64,000 bases of DNA, taken from NCBI GenBank assembly GCA_027574665.1, contig CM050664.1:20514774-20578773 (forward strand), given 5' to 3'. The first letter of the stretch is position 1. Every line of letters begins with the position of its first letter. This document shows, in pieces, positions 34,201 to 47,000 of this stretch. The notes below the pieces were generated by a model. The model was not told where the DNA came from and ran no database searches. It saw only the letters and a list, made by a program, of their open reading frames with translations. A program made the translations under genes and the position numbers. Origin of the DNA: Rhynochetos jubatus (taxonomy: Eukaryota; Chordata; Aves; Eurypygiformes; Rhynochetidae).

Positions 34201-36382
34201 CCAGAACCCAGGGGGGGCCGTGGCCGGAAACCGCGGTCGGCAACTTCTAGGGTTAGGGTTAGGGTTAGGGTCCGGAGAACCAGAAAGCCCACAGCTCCAG
34301 GGATAATTGGGATTGCAAAGGCCTGCCAAGAGGAGCACGACACTGCACAGACATGGCTCCTTCCCCTGCTTTCCTAGCCAGAACCCAGGGGGGGCAGTGG
34401 CCGGAAACCGCGGTCGGCAACTTCTAGGGTTAGGGTTAGGGTTAGGGTCCGGAGAACCAGAAAGCCCACAGCTCCAGGGATAATTGGGATTGCAAAGGCC
34501 TGCCAAGAGGAGCACGACACTGCACAGACATGGCTCCTTCCCCTGCTTTCCTAGCCAGAACCCGGGGGGGGCCGTGGCCGGAAACCGCGGTCGGCAACTT
34601 CTAGGGTTAGGGTTAGGGTTAGGGTCCGGAGAACCAGAAAGCCCACAGCTCCAGGGATAATTGGGATTGCAAAGGCCTGCCAAGAGGAGCACGACACTGC
34701 ACAGACATGGCTCCTTCCCCAGCTTTCCTAGCCAGAACCCAGGGGGGGCCGTGCCCAGAAACCGCGGTCGGCAAGTTCTAGGGTTAGGGTTAGGGTCCGG
34801 AGAACCAGAAAGCCCACAGCTCCAGGGATAATTGGGATTGCAAAGGCCTGCCAAGAGGAGCACGACACTGCACAGACATGGCTCCTTCCCCTGCTTTCCT
34901 AGCCAGAACCCGGGGGGGGGCGTGGCCGGAAACCGCGGTCGGCAACTTCTAGGGTTAGGGTTAGGGTTAGGGTCCGGAGAACCAGAAAGCCCACAGCTCC
35001 AGGGATAATTGGGATTGCAAAGGCCTGCCAAGAGGAGCACGACACTGCACAGACATGGCTCCTTCCCCAGCTTTCCTAGCCAGAACCCAGGGGGGGCCGT
35101 GGCCGGAAACCGCGGTCGGCAACTTCTAGGGTTAGGGTTAGGGTTAGGGTCCGGAGAACCAGAAAGCCCACAGCTCCAGGGATAATTGGGATTGCAAAGG
35201 CCTGCCAAGAGGAGCACGACACTGCACAGACATGGCTCCTTCCCCAGCTTTCCTAGCCAGAACCCGGGGGGGGCAGTGGCCGGAAACCGCGGTCGGCAAC
35301 TTCTAGGGTTAGGGTTAGGGTTAGGGTCCGGAGAACCAGAAAGCCCACAGCTCCAGGGATAATTGGGATTGCAAAGGCCTGCCAAGAGGAGCACGACACT
35401 GCACAGACATGGCTCCTTCCCCTGCTTTCCTAGCCAGGACCCGGGGGGGGCAGTGGCCGGAAACCGCGGTCGGCAACTTCTAGGGTTAGGGTTAGGGTTA
35501 GGGTCCGGAGAACCAGAAAGCCCACAGCTCCAGGGATAATTGGGATTGCAAAGGCCTGCCAAGAGGAGCACGACACTGCACAGACATGGCTCCTTCCCCT
35601 GCTTTCCTAGCCAGAACCCGGGGGGGGCCGTGGCCGGAAACCGCGGTCGGCAACTTCTAGGGTTAGGGTTAGGGTTAGGGTCCGGAGAACCGGAAAGCCC
35701 ACAGCTCCAGGGATAATTGGGATTGCAAAGGCCTGCCAAGAGGAGCACGACACTGCACAGACATGGCTCCTTCCCCTGCTTTCCTAGCCAGAACCCAGGG
35801 GGGGCCGTGGCCGGAAACCGCGGTCGGCAACTTCTAGGGTTAGGGTTAGGGTTAGGGTCCGGAGAACCAGAAAGCCCACAGCTCCAGGGATAATTGGGAT
35901 TGCAAAGGCCTGCCAAGAGGAGCACGACACTGCACAGACATGGCTCCTTCCCCTGCTTTCCTAGCCAGAACCCAGGGGGGGCAGTGGCCGGAAACCGCGG
36001 TCGGCAACTTCTAGGGTTAGGGTTAGGGTTAGGGTCCGGAGAACCAGAAAGCCCACAGCTCCAGGGATAATTGGGATTGCAAAGGCCTGCCAAGAGGAGC
36101 ACGACACTGCACAGACATGGCTCCTTCCCCTGCTTTCCTAGCCAGAACCCGGGGGGGGCCGTGGCCGGAAACCGCGGTCGGCAACTTCTAGGGTTAGGGT
36201 TAGGGTTAGGGTCCGGAGAACCAGAAAGCCCACAGCTCCAGGGATAATTGGGATTGCAAAGGCCTGCCAAGAGGAGCACGACACTGCACAGACATGGCTC
36301 CTTCCCCTGCTTTCCTAGCCAGAACCCAGGGGGGGCCGTGCCCAGAAACCGCGGTCGGCAAGTTCTAGGGTTAGGGTTAGGG
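31260..36382 (+). repeat. Block present in three copies at spacings of 2125 bp and 1587 bp
   Basis: Rare markers travel together. CCAGGACCC occurs at about 31724, 33849 and 35436. GAACCGGAAAG (in place of GAACCAGAAAG) occurs with the changed G at 31980, 34105 and 35692. Both series are spaced 2125 and then 1587 bp. TCCCCTGTTTTCC with G9/CAGTGG marks the start of the first two copies (31260 and 33385). A CCGTGCCC/AAGTTC monomer with a two-hexamer tract ends the second and third copies (tract ends 34795 and 36382) and accounts for 1587 being nine units less one hexamer. Shared private variants show three copies of one ancestral block. Confidence 0.87.
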
Positions 36383-36736
36383 TCCGGAGAACCAGAAAGC
36401 CCACAGCTCCAGGGATAATTGGGATTGCAAAGGCCTGCCAAGAGGAGCACGACACTGCACAGACATGGCTCCTTCCCCAGCTTTCCTAGCCAGAACCCAG
36501 GGGGGGCCGTGGCCGGAAACCACGGTCGGCAACTTCTAGGGTTAGGGTTAGGGTTAGGGTCCGGAGAACCAGAAAGCCCACAGCTCCAGGGATAATTGGG
36601 ATTGCAAAGGCCTGCCAAGAGGAGCACGACACTGCACAGACATGGCTCCTTCCCCTGCTTTCCTAGCCAGAACCCAGGGGGGGCCATGCCCAGAAACCGC
36701 GGTCGGCAACTTCTAGGGTTAGGGTTAGGGTTAGGG
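36383..36736 (+). repeat. Two satellite monomers between duplicated blocks
   Basis: One CCAGC/CCCAGG/CCACGG monomer and one CCTGC/CCCAGG/CCATGCCC monomer. This pair is the start of a cassette (CCACGG then CCATGCCC) that recurs many times further right. No other content. Confidence 0.8.
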
Positions 36737-38684
36737 TCCGGAGAACCAGAAAGCCCACAGCTCCAGGGATAATTGGGATTGCAAAGGCCTGCCAAGAGGA
36801 GCACGACACTGCACAGACATGGCTCCTTCCCCTGCTTTCCTAGCCAGAACCCGGGGGGGGCAGTGGCCGGAAACCGCGGTTGGCAACTTCTAGGGTTAGG
36901 GTTAGGGTTAGGGTCCGGAGAACCAGAAAGCCCACAGCTCCAGGGATAATTGGGATTGCAAAGGCCTGCCAAGAGGAGCACGACACTGCACAGACATGGC
37001 TCCTTCCCCTGCTTTCCTAGCCAGAACCCGGGGGGGGCAGTGGCCGGAAACCGCGGTCGGCAACTTCTAGGGTTAGGGTTAGGGTTAGGGTCCGGAGAAC
37101 CAGAAAGCCCACAGCTCCAGGGATAATTGGGATTGCAAAGGCCTGCCAAGAGGAGCACGACACTGCACAGACATGGCTCCTTCCCCTGCTTTCCTAGCCA
37201 GAACCCGGGGGGGGCCGTGGCCGGAAACCGCGGTCGGCAACTTCTAGGGTTAGGGTTAGGGTTAGGGTCCGGAGAACCAGAAAGCCCACAGCTCCAGGGA
37301 TAATTGGGATTGCAAAGGCCTGCCAAGAGGAGCACGACACTGCACAGACATGGCTCCTTCCCCTGCTTTCCTAGCCAGAACCCGGGGGGGGCAGTGGCCG
37401 GAAACCGCGGTCGGCAACTTCTAGGGTTAGGGTTAGGGTTAGGGTCCGGAGAACCAGAAAGCCCACAGCTCCAGGGATAATTGGGATTGCAAAGGCCTGC
37501 CAAGAGGAGCACGACACTGCACAGACATGGCTCCTTCCCCTGCTTTCCTAGCCAGAACCCGGGGGGGGGCGTGGCCGGAAACCGCGGTCGGCAACTTCTA
37601 GGGTTAGGGTTAGGGTTAGGGTCCGGAGAACCAGAAAGCCCACAGCTCCAGGGATAATTGGGATTGCAAAGGCCTGCCAAGAGGAGCACGACACTGCACA
37701 GACATGGCTCCTTCCCCTGCTTTCCTAGCCAGAACCCGGGGGGGGCAGTGGCCGGAAACCGCGGTCGGCAACTTCTAGGGTTAGGGTTAGGGTTAGGGTC
37801 TGGAGAACCAGAAAGCCCACAGCTCCAGGGATAATTGGGATTGCAAAGGCCTGCCAAGAGGAGCACGACACTGCACAGACATGGCTCCTTCCCCAGCTTT
37901 CCTAGCCAGAACCCAGGGGGGGCCGTGGCCGGAAACCACGGTCGGCAACTTCTAGGGTTAGGGTTAGGGTTAGGGTCCGGAGAACCAGAAAGCCCACAGC
38001 TCCAGGGATAATTGGGATTGCAAAGGCCTGCCAAGAGGAGCACGACACTGCACAGACATGGCTCCTTCCCCTGCTTTCCTAGCCAGAACCCAGGGGGGGC
38101 CATGCCCAGAAACCGCGGTCGGCAACTTCTAGGGTTAGGGTTAGGGTTAGGGTCCGGAGAACCAGAAAGCCCACAGCTCCAGGGATAATTGGGATTGCAA
38201 AGGCCTGCCAAGAGGAGCACGACACTGCACAGACATGGCTCCTTCCCCTGCTTTCCTAGCCAGAACCCAGGAGGGGCCGTGGCCGGAAACCGCGGTTGGC
38301 AACTTCTAGGGTTAGGGTTAGGGTTAGGGTCCGGAGAACCAGAAAGCCCACAGCTCCAGGGATAATTGGGATTGCAAAGGCCTGCCAAGAGGAGCACGAC
38401 ACTGCACAGACATGGCTCCTTCCCCTGCTTTCCTAGCCAGAACCCGGGGGGGGCAGTGGCCGGAAACCGCGGTCGGCAACTTCTAGGGTTAGGGTTAGGG
38501 TTAGGGTCCGGAGAACCAGAAAGCCCACAGCTCCAGGGATAATTGGGATTGCAAAGGCCTGCCAAGAGGAGCACGACACTGCACAGACATGGCTCCTTCC
38601 CCTGCTTTCCTAGCCAGAACCCGGGGGGGGGCCGTGGCCGGAAACCGCGGTCGGCAACTTCTAGGGTTAGGGTTAGGGTTAGGG
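36737..38684 (+). repeat. 1.95-kb satellite block, copy 1 (partner 3541 bp to the right)
   Basis: Eleven monomers in the order CAGTGG/CGGTTGG, CAGTGG, CCGTGG, CAGTGG, G9-CGTGG, CAGTGG, TCTGG-start with CCACGG, CCATGCCC, CCCAGGAGGGG with CGGTTGG, CAGTGG, and nine G with CCGTGG. The same order recurs 3541 bp downstream (20 monomers plus one base). The diagnostic TCTGGAGAACC (start 37799) and CCCAGGAGGGG (changed block at 38271) are shared with the partner. Confidence 0.88.
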
Positions 38685-40277
38685 TCCGGAGAACCAGAAA
38701 GCCCACAGCTCCAGGGATAATTGGGATTGCAAAGGCCTGCCAAGAGGAGCACGACACTGCACAGACATGGCTCCTTCCCCTGCTTTCCTAGCCAGAACCC
38801 AGGGGGGGCCGTGGCCGGAAACCGCGGTCGGCAACTTCTAGGGTTAGGGTTAGGGTTAGGGTCCGGAGAACCAGAAAGCCCACAGCTCCAGGGATAATTG
38901 GGATTGCAAAGGCCTGCCAAGAGGAGCACGACACTGCACAGACATGGCTCCTTCCCCTGCTTTCCTAGCCAGAACCCGGGGGGGGCCGTGGCCGGAAACC
39001 GCGGTCGGCAACTTCTAGGGTTAGGGTTAGGGTTAGGGTCCGGAGAACCAGAAAGCCCACAGCTCCAGGGATAATTGGGATTGCAAAGGCCTGCCAAGAG
39101 GAGCACGACACTGCACAGACATGGCTCCTTCCCCAGCTTTCCTAGCCAGAACCCGGGGGGGGCCGTGGCCGGAAACCGCGGTCGGCAACTTCTAGGGTTA
39201 GGGTTAGGGTTAGGGTCCGGAGAACCAGAAAGCCCACAGCTCCAGGGATAATTGGGATTGCAAAGGCCTGCCAAGAGGAGCACGACACTGCACAGACATG
39301 GCTCCTTCCCCTGCTTTCCTAGCCAGAACCCGGGGGGGGCAGTGGCCGGAAACCGCGGTCGGCAACTTCTAGGGTTAGGGTTAGGGTTAGGGTCCGGAGA
39401 ACCAGAAAGCCCACAGCTCCAGGGATAATTGGGATTGCAAAGGCCTGCCAAGAGGAGCACGACACTGCACAGACATGGCTCCTTCCCCTGCTTTCCTAGC
39501 CAGAACCCGGGGGGGGCAGTGGCCGGAAACCGCGGTCGGCAACCTCTAGGGTTAGGGTTAGGGTTAGGGTCCGGAGAACCAGAAAGCCCACAGCTCCAGG
39601 GATAATTGGGATTGCAAAGGCCTGCCAAGAGGAGCACGACACTGCACAGACATGGCTCCTTCCCCTGCTTTCCTAGCCAGAACCCGGGGGGGGCAGTGGC
39701 CGGAAACCGCGGTCGGCAACTTCTAGGGTTAGGGTTAGGGTTAGGGTCCGGAGAACCAGAAAGCCCACAGCTCCAGGGATAATTGGGATTGCAAAGGCCT
39801 GCCAAGAGGAGCACGACACTGCACAGACATGGCTCCTTCCCCTGCTTTCCTAGCCAGAACCCGGGGGGGGCCGTGGCCGGAAACCGCGGTCGGCAACTTC
39901 TAGGGTTAGGGTTAGGGTTAGGGTCCGGAGAACCAGAAAGCCCACAGCTCCAGGGATAATTGGGATTGCAAAGGCCTGCCAAGAGGAGCACGACACTGCA
40001 CAGACATGGCTCCGTCACCAGCTTTCCTAGCCAGAACCCAGGGGGGGCCATGCCCAGAAACCGCGGTCGGCAACTTCTAGGGTTAGGGTTAGGGTTAGGG
40101 CCCGGAGAACCAGAAAGCCCACAGCTCCAGGGATAATTGGGATTGCAAAGGCCTGCCAAGAGGAGCACGACACTGCACAGACATGGCTCCTTCCCCAGCT
40201 TTCCTAGCCAGAACCCGGGGGGGGCCGTGGCCGGAAACCGCGGTCGGCAACTTCTAGGGTTAGGGTTAGGGTTAGGG
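38685..40277 (+). repeat. Satellite monomers between the two 1.95-kb copies
   Basis: Nine ordinary monomers, mostly CCGTGG or CAGTGG types. They include a CAACCTCTAG variant near 39542, a TCCGTCACC variant near 40012 with CCCAGG/CCATGCCC, and a T-to-C change at the monomer start (GGGCCCGG) at 40101. No gene is seen. Confidence 0.75.
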
Positions 40278-42225
40278 TCCGGAGAACCAGAAAGCCCACA
40301 GCTCCAGGGATAATTGGGATTGCAAAGGCCTGCCAAGAGGAGCACGACACTGCACAGACATGGCTCCTTCCCCTGCTTTCCTAGCCAGAACCCGGGGGGG
40401 GCAGTGGCCGGAAACCGCGGTTGGCAACTTCTAGGGTTAGGGTTAGGGTTAGGGTCCGGAGAACCAGAAAGCCCACAGCTCCAGGGATAATTGGGATTGC
40501 AAAGGCCTGCCAAGAGGAGCACGACACTGCACAGACATGGCTCCTTCCCCTGCTTTCCTAGCCAGAACCCGGGGGGGGCAGTGGCCGGAAACCGCGGTCG
40601 GCAACTTCTAGGGTTAGGGTTAGGGTTAGGGTCCGGAGAACCAGAAAGCCCACAGCTCCAGGGATAATTGGGATTGCAAAGGCCTGCCAAGAGGAGCACG
40701 ACACTGCACAGACATGGCTCCTTCCCCTGCTTTCCTAGCCAGAACCCGGGGGGGGCCGTGGCCGGAAACCGCGGTCGGCAACTTCTAGGGTTAGGGTTAG
40801 GGTTAGGGTCCGGAGAACCAGAAAGCCCACAGCTCCAGGGATAATTGGGATTGCAAAGGCCTGCCAAGAGGAGCACGACACTGCACAGACATGGCTCCTT
40901 CCCCTGCTTTCCTAGCCAGAACCCGGGGGGGGCAGTGGCCGGAAACCGCGGTCGGCAACTTCTAGGGTTAGGGTTAGGGTTAGGGTCCGGAGAACCAGAA
41001 AGCCCACAGCTCCAGGGATAATTGGGATTGCAAAGGCCTGCCAAGAGGAGCACGACACTGCACAGACATGGCTCCTTCCCCTGCTTTCCTAGCCAGAACC
41101 CGGGGGGGGGCGTGGCCGGAAACCGCGGTCGGCAACTTCTAGGGTTAGGGTTAGGGTTAGGGTCCGGAGAACCAGAAAGCCCACAGCTCCAGGGATAATT
41201 GGGATTGCAAAGGCCTGCCAAGAGGAGCACGACACTGCACCGACATGGCTCCTTCCCCTGCTTTCCTAGCCAGAACCCGGGGGGGGCAGTGGCCGGAAAC
41301 CGCGGTCGGCAACTTCTAGGGTTAGGGTTAGGGTTAGGGTCTGGAGAACCAGAAAGCCCACAGCTCCAGGGATAATTGGGATTGCAAAGGCCTGCCAAGA
41401 GGAGCACGACACTGCACAGACATGGCTCCTTCCCCAGCTTTCCTAGCCAGAACCCAGGGGGGGCCGTGGCCGGAAACCACGGTCGGCAACTTCTAGGGTT
41501 AGGGTTAGGGTTAGGGTCCGGAGAACCAGAAAGCCCACAGCTCCAGGGATAATTGGGATTGCAAAGGCCTGCCAAGAGGAGCACGACACTGCACAGACAT
41601 GGCTCCTTCCCCTGCTTTCCTAGCCAGAACCCAGGGGGGGCCATGCCCAGAAACCGCGGTCGGCAACTTCTAGGGTTAGGGTTAGGGTTAGGGTCCGGAG
41701 AACCAGAAAGCCCACAGCTCCAGGGATAATTGGGATTGCAAAGGCCTGCCAAGAGGAGCACGACACTGCACAGACATGGCTCCTTCCCCTGCTTTCCTAG
41801 CCAGAACCCAGGAGGGGCCGTGGCCGGAAACCGCGGTTGGCAACTTCTAGGGTTAGGGTTAGGGTTAGGGTCCGGAGAACCAGAAAGCCCACAGCTCCAG
41901 GGATAATTGGGATTGCAAAGGCCTGCCAAGAGGAGCACGACACTGCACAGACATGGCTCCTTCCCCAGCTTTCCTAGCCAGAACCCGGGGGGGGCAGTGG
42001 CCGGAAACCGCGGTCGGCAACTTCTAGGGTTAGGGTTAGGGTTAGGGTCCGGAGAACCAGAAAGCCCACAGCTCCAGGGATAATTGGGATTGCAAAGGCC
42101 TGCCAAGAGGAGCACGACACTGCACAGACATGGCTCCTTCCCCTGCTTTCCTAGCCAGAACCCGGGGGGGGGCCGTGGCCGGAAACCGCGGTCGGCAACT
42201 TCTAGGGTTAGGGTTAGGGTTAGGG
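40278..42225 (+). repeat. 1.95-kb satellite block, copy 2
   Basis: Same eleven-monomer order as the block at 36737, shifted by 3541 bp. TCTGGAGAACC starts at 41340 and the CCCAGGAGGGG landmark is at 41812. Differences from copy 1 include CACCGAC in place of CACAGAC near 41240 and CCAGC in place of CCTGC in the tenth monomer. The match ends at 42226, where copy 2 has CCCGG/CAGTGG and copy 1 has CCCAGG/CCGTGG. Confidence 0.88.
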
Positions 42226-44001
42226 TCCGGAGAACCAGAAAGCCCACAGCTCCAGGGATAATTGGGATTGCAAAGGCCTGCCAAGAGGAGCACGACACTG
42301 CACAGACATGGCTCCTTCCCCTGCTTTCCTAGCCAGAACCCGGGGGGGGCAGTGGCCGGAAACCGCGGTCGGCAACCTCTAGGGTTAGGGTTAGGGTTAG
42401 GGTCCGGAGAACCAGAAAGCCCACAGCTCCAGGGATAATTGGGATTGCAAAGGCCTGCCAAGAGGAGCACGACACTGCACAGACATGGCTCCTTCCCCTG
42501 CTTTCCTAGCCAGAACCCGGGGGGGGCCGTGGCCGGAAACCGCGGTCGGCAACTTCTAGGGTTAGGGTTAGGGTTAGGGTCCGGAGAACCAGAAAGCCCA
42601 CAGCTCCAGGGATAATTGGGATTGCAAAGGCCTGCCAAGAGGAGCACGACACTGCACAGACATGGCTCCTTCCCCAGCTTTCCTAGCCAGAACCCGGGGG
42701 GGGCCGTGGCCGGAAACCGCGGTCGGCAACTTCTAGGGTTAGGGTTAGGGTTAGGGTCCGGAGAACCAGAAAGCCCAGAGCTCCATGGATAATTGGGATT
42801 GCAAAGGCCTGCCAAGAGGAGCACGACACTGCACAGACATGGCTCCTTCCCCTGCTTTCCTAGCCAGAACCCGGGGGGGGCAGTGGCCGGAAACCGCGGT
42901 CGGCAACTTCTAGGGTTAGGGTTAGGGTTAGGGTCCGGAGAACCAGAAAGCCCACAGCTCCAGGGATAATTGGGATTGCAAAGGCCTGCCAAGAGGAGCA
43001 CGACACTGCACAGACATGGCTCCTTCCCCTGCTTTCCTAGCCAGAACCCGGGGGGGGCCGTGGCCGGAAACCGCGGTCGGCAACTTCTAGGGTTAGGGTT
43101 AGGGTTAGGGTCCGGAGAACCAGAAAGCCCACAGCTCCAGGGATAATTGGGATTGCAAAGGCCTGCCAAGAGGAGCACGACACTGCACAGACATGGCTCC
43201 TTCCCCAGCTTTCCTAGCCAGAACCCAGGGGGGGCCGTGGCCGGAAACCGCGGTCGGCAACTTCTAGGGTTAGGGTTAGGGTTAGGGTCCGGAGAACCAG
43301 AAAGCCCACAGCTCCAGGGATAATTGGGATTGCAAAGGCCTGCCAAGAGGAGCACGACACTGCACAGACATGGCTCCTTCCCCTGCTTTCCTAGCCAGAA
43401 CCCGGGGGGGGCCGTGGCCGGAAACCGCGGTCGGCAACTTCTAGGGTTAGGGTTAGGGTTAGGGTCCGGAGAACCAGAAAGCCCACAGCTCCAGGGATAA
43501 TTGGGATTGCAAAGGCCTGCCAAGAGGAGCACGACACTGCACAGACATGGCTCCTTCCCCTGCTTTCCTAGCCAGAACCTGGGTGGGGCAGTGGCCGGAA
43601 ACCGCGGTCGGCAACTTCTAGGGTTAGGGTTAGGGTTAGGGTCAGGGTCCGGAGAACCAGAAAGCCCACAGCTCCAGGGATAATTGGGATTGCAAAGGCC
43701 TGCCAAGAGGAGCACGACACTGCACAGACATGGCTCCTTCCCCTGCTTTCCTAGCCAGAACCCGGGGGGGGCCGTGGCCGGAAACCGCGGTCGGCAACTT
43801 CTAGGGTTAGGGTTAGGGTTAGGGTCCGGAGAACCAGAAAGCCCACAGCTCCAGGGATAATTGGGATTGCAAAGGCCTGCCAAGAGGAGCACGACACTGC
43901 ACAGACATGGCTCCTTCCCCTGCTTTCCTAGCCAGAACCCGGGGGGGGCCGTGGCCGGAAACCGCGGTCGGCAACTTCTAGGGTTAGGGTTAGGGTTAGG
44001 G
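42226..44001 (+). repeat. Satellite monomers, including a doubly aberrant one
   Basis: Ordinary monomers. One has CCCAGAGCTCCATGG near 42775-42787 (two substitutions). Another, near 43576-43647, has CCTGGGTGGGG in place of the CCC-G8 block and an extra variant hexamer in its telomeric tract. No other content is seen. Confidence 0.75.
43619..43647 (+). repeat. Telomeric tract with a TCAGGG variant hexamer
   Basis: The tract reads TAGGG, three TTAGGG, then TCAGGG before TCCGG. It is the only TCAGGG I saw in the window. Known: TCAGGG and TTAAGG-like variant hexamers are common in proximal human telomeres. Here it probably arose by slippage plus one substitution within the satellite. Confidence 0.9.
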
Positions 44002-47000
44002 TCCGGAGAACCAGAAAGCCCACAGCTCCAGGGATAATTGGGATTGCAAAGGCCTGCCAAGAGGAGCACGACACTGCACAGACATGGCTCCGTCCCCAGC
44101 TTTCCTAGCCAGAACCCAGGGGGGGCCATGCCCAGAAACCGCGGTCGGCAACTTCTAGGGTTAGGGTTAGGGTTAGGGTCCGGAGAACCAGAAAGCCCAC
44201 AGCTCCAGGGATAATTGGGATTGCAAAGGCCTGCCAAGAGGAGCACGACACTGCACAGACATGGCTCCTTCCCCTGCTTTCCTAGCCAGAACCCGGGGGG
44301 GGCCGTGGCCGGAAACCGCGGTCGGCAACTTCTAGGGTTAGGGTTAGGGTTAGGGTCCGGAGAACCAGAAAGCCCACAGCTCCAGGGATAATTGGGATTG
44401 CAAAGGCCTGCCAAGAGGAGCACGACACTGCACAGACATGGCTCCTTCCCCTGCTTTCCTAGCCAGAACCCAGGGGGGGCCATGCCCAGAAACCGCGGTC
44501 GGCAACTTCTAGGGTTAGGGTTAGGGTTAGGGTCCGGAGAACCAGAAAGCCCACAGCTCCAGGGATAATTGGGATTGCAAAGGCCTGCCAAGAGGAGCAC
44601 GACACTGCACAGACATGGCTCCTTCCCCTGCTTTCCTAGCCAGAACCCAGGGGGGGCCGTGGCCGGAAACCGCGGTCGGCAACTTCTAGGGTTAGGGTTA
44701 GGGTTAGGGTCCGGAGAACCAGAAAGCCCACAGCTCCAGGGATAATTGGGATTGCAAAGGCCTGCCAAGAGGAGCACGACACTGCACAGACATGGCTCCT
44801 TCCCCTGCTTTCCTAGCCAGAACCCGGGGGGGGCCGTGGCCGGAAACCGCGGTCGGCAACTTCTAGGGTTAGGGTTAGGGTTAGGGTCCGGAGAACCAGA
44901 AAGCCCACAGCTCCAGGGATAATTGGGATTGCAAAGGCCTGCCAAGAGGAGCACGACACTGCACAGACATGGCTCCTTCCCCTGCTTTCCTAGCCAGAAC
45001 CCAGGGGGGGCCGTGGCCGGAAACCGCGGTCGGCAACTTCTAGGGTTAGGGTTAGGGTTAGGGTCCGGAGAACCAGAAAGCCCACAGCTCCAGGGATAAT
45101 TGGGATTGCAAAGGCCTGCCAAGAGGAGCACGACACTGCACAGACATGGCTCCTTCCCCTGCTTTCCTAGCCAGAACCCGGGGGGGGCCATGGCCGGAAA
45201 CCGCGGTCGGCAACTTCTAGGGTTAGGGTTAGGGTTAGGGTCCGGAGAACCAGAAAGCCCACAGCTCCAGGGATAATTGGGATTGCAAAGGCCTGCCAAG
45301 AGGAGCACGACACTGCACCGACATGGCTCCTTCCCCAGCTTTCCTAGCCAGAACCCGGGGGGGGCCGTGGCCGGAAACCGCGGTCGGCAACTTCTAGGGT
45401 TAGGGTTAGGGTTAGGGTCCGGAGAACCAGAAAGCCCACAGCTCCAGGGATAATTGGGATTGCAAAGGCCTGCCAAGAGGAGCACGACACTGCACAGACA
45501 TGGCTCCTTCCCCAGCTTTCCTAGCCAGAACCCAGGGGGGGCCGTGGCCGGAAACCGCGGTCGGCAACTTCTAGGGTTAGGGTTAGGGTTAGGGTCCGGA
45601 GAACCAGAAAGCCCACAGCTCCAGGGATAATTGGGATTGCAAAGGCCTGCCAAGAGGAGCACGACACTGCACAGACATGGCTCCTTCCCCTGCTTTCCTA
45701 GCCAGAACCCGGGGGGGGGCGTGGCCGGAAACCGCGGTCGGCAACTTCTAGGGTTAGGGTTAGGGTTAGGGTCCGGAGAACCAGAAAGCCCACAGCTCCA
45801 GGGATAATTGGGATTGCAAAGGCCTGCCAAGAGGAGCACGACACTGCACCGACATGGCTCCTTCCCCTGCTTTCCTAGCCAGAACCCGGGGGGGGCAGTG
45901 GCCGGAAACCGCGGTCGGCAACTTCTAGGGTTAGGGTTAGGGTTAGGGTCCGGAGAACCAGAAAGCCCACAGCTCCAGGGATAATTGGGATTGCAAAGGC
46001 CTGCCAAGAGGAGCACGACACTGCACAGACATGGCTCCTTCCCCAGCTTTCCTAGCCAGAACCCAGGGGGGGCCGTGGCCGGAAACCACGGTCGGCAACT
46101 TCTAGGGTTAGGGTTAGGGTTAGGGTCCGGAGAACCAGAAAGCCCACAGCTCCAGGGATAATTGGGATTGCAAAGGCCTGCCAAGAGGAGCACGACACTG
46201 CACAGACATGGCTCCTTCCCCTGCTTTCCTAGCCAGAACCCAGGGGGGGGCCATGCCCAGAAACCGCGGTCGGCAAGTTCTAGGGTTAGGGTTAGGGTTA
46301 GGGTCCGGAGAACCAGAAAGCCCACAGCTCCAGGGATAATTGGGATTGCAAAGGCCTGCCAAGAGGAGCACGACACTGCACAGACATGGCTCCTTCCCCT
46401 GCTTTCCTAGCCAGAACCCGGGGGGGGCCGTGGCCGGAAACCGCGGTCGGCAACTTCTAGGGTTAGGGTTAGGGTTAGGGTCCGGAGAACCAGAAAGCCC
46501 ACAGCTCCAGGGATAATTGGGATTGCAAAGGCCTGCCAAGAGGAGCACGACACTGCACAGACATGGCTCCTTCCCCTGCTTTCCTAGCCAGAACCCGGGG
46601 GGGGCCGTGGCCGGAAACCGCGGTCGGCAACTTCTAGGGTTAGGGTTAGGGTTAGGGTCCGGAGAACCAGAAAGCCCACAGCTCCAGGGATAATTGGGAT
46701 TGCAAAGGCCTGCCAAGAGGAGCACGACACTGCACAGACATGGCTCCTTCCCCTGCTTTCCTAGCCAGAACCCGGGGGGGGCCGTGGCCGGAAACCGCGG
46801 TCGGCAACTTCTAGGGTTAGGGTTAGGGTTAGGGTCCGGAGAACCAGAAAGCCCACAGCTCCAGGGATAATTGGGATTGCAAAGGCCTGCCAAGAGGAGC
46901 ACGACACTGCACAGGCATGGCTCCTTCCCCTGCTTTCCTAGCCAGAACCCGGGGGGGGCAGTGGCCGGAAACCGCGGTCGGCAACTTCTAGGGTTAGGGT

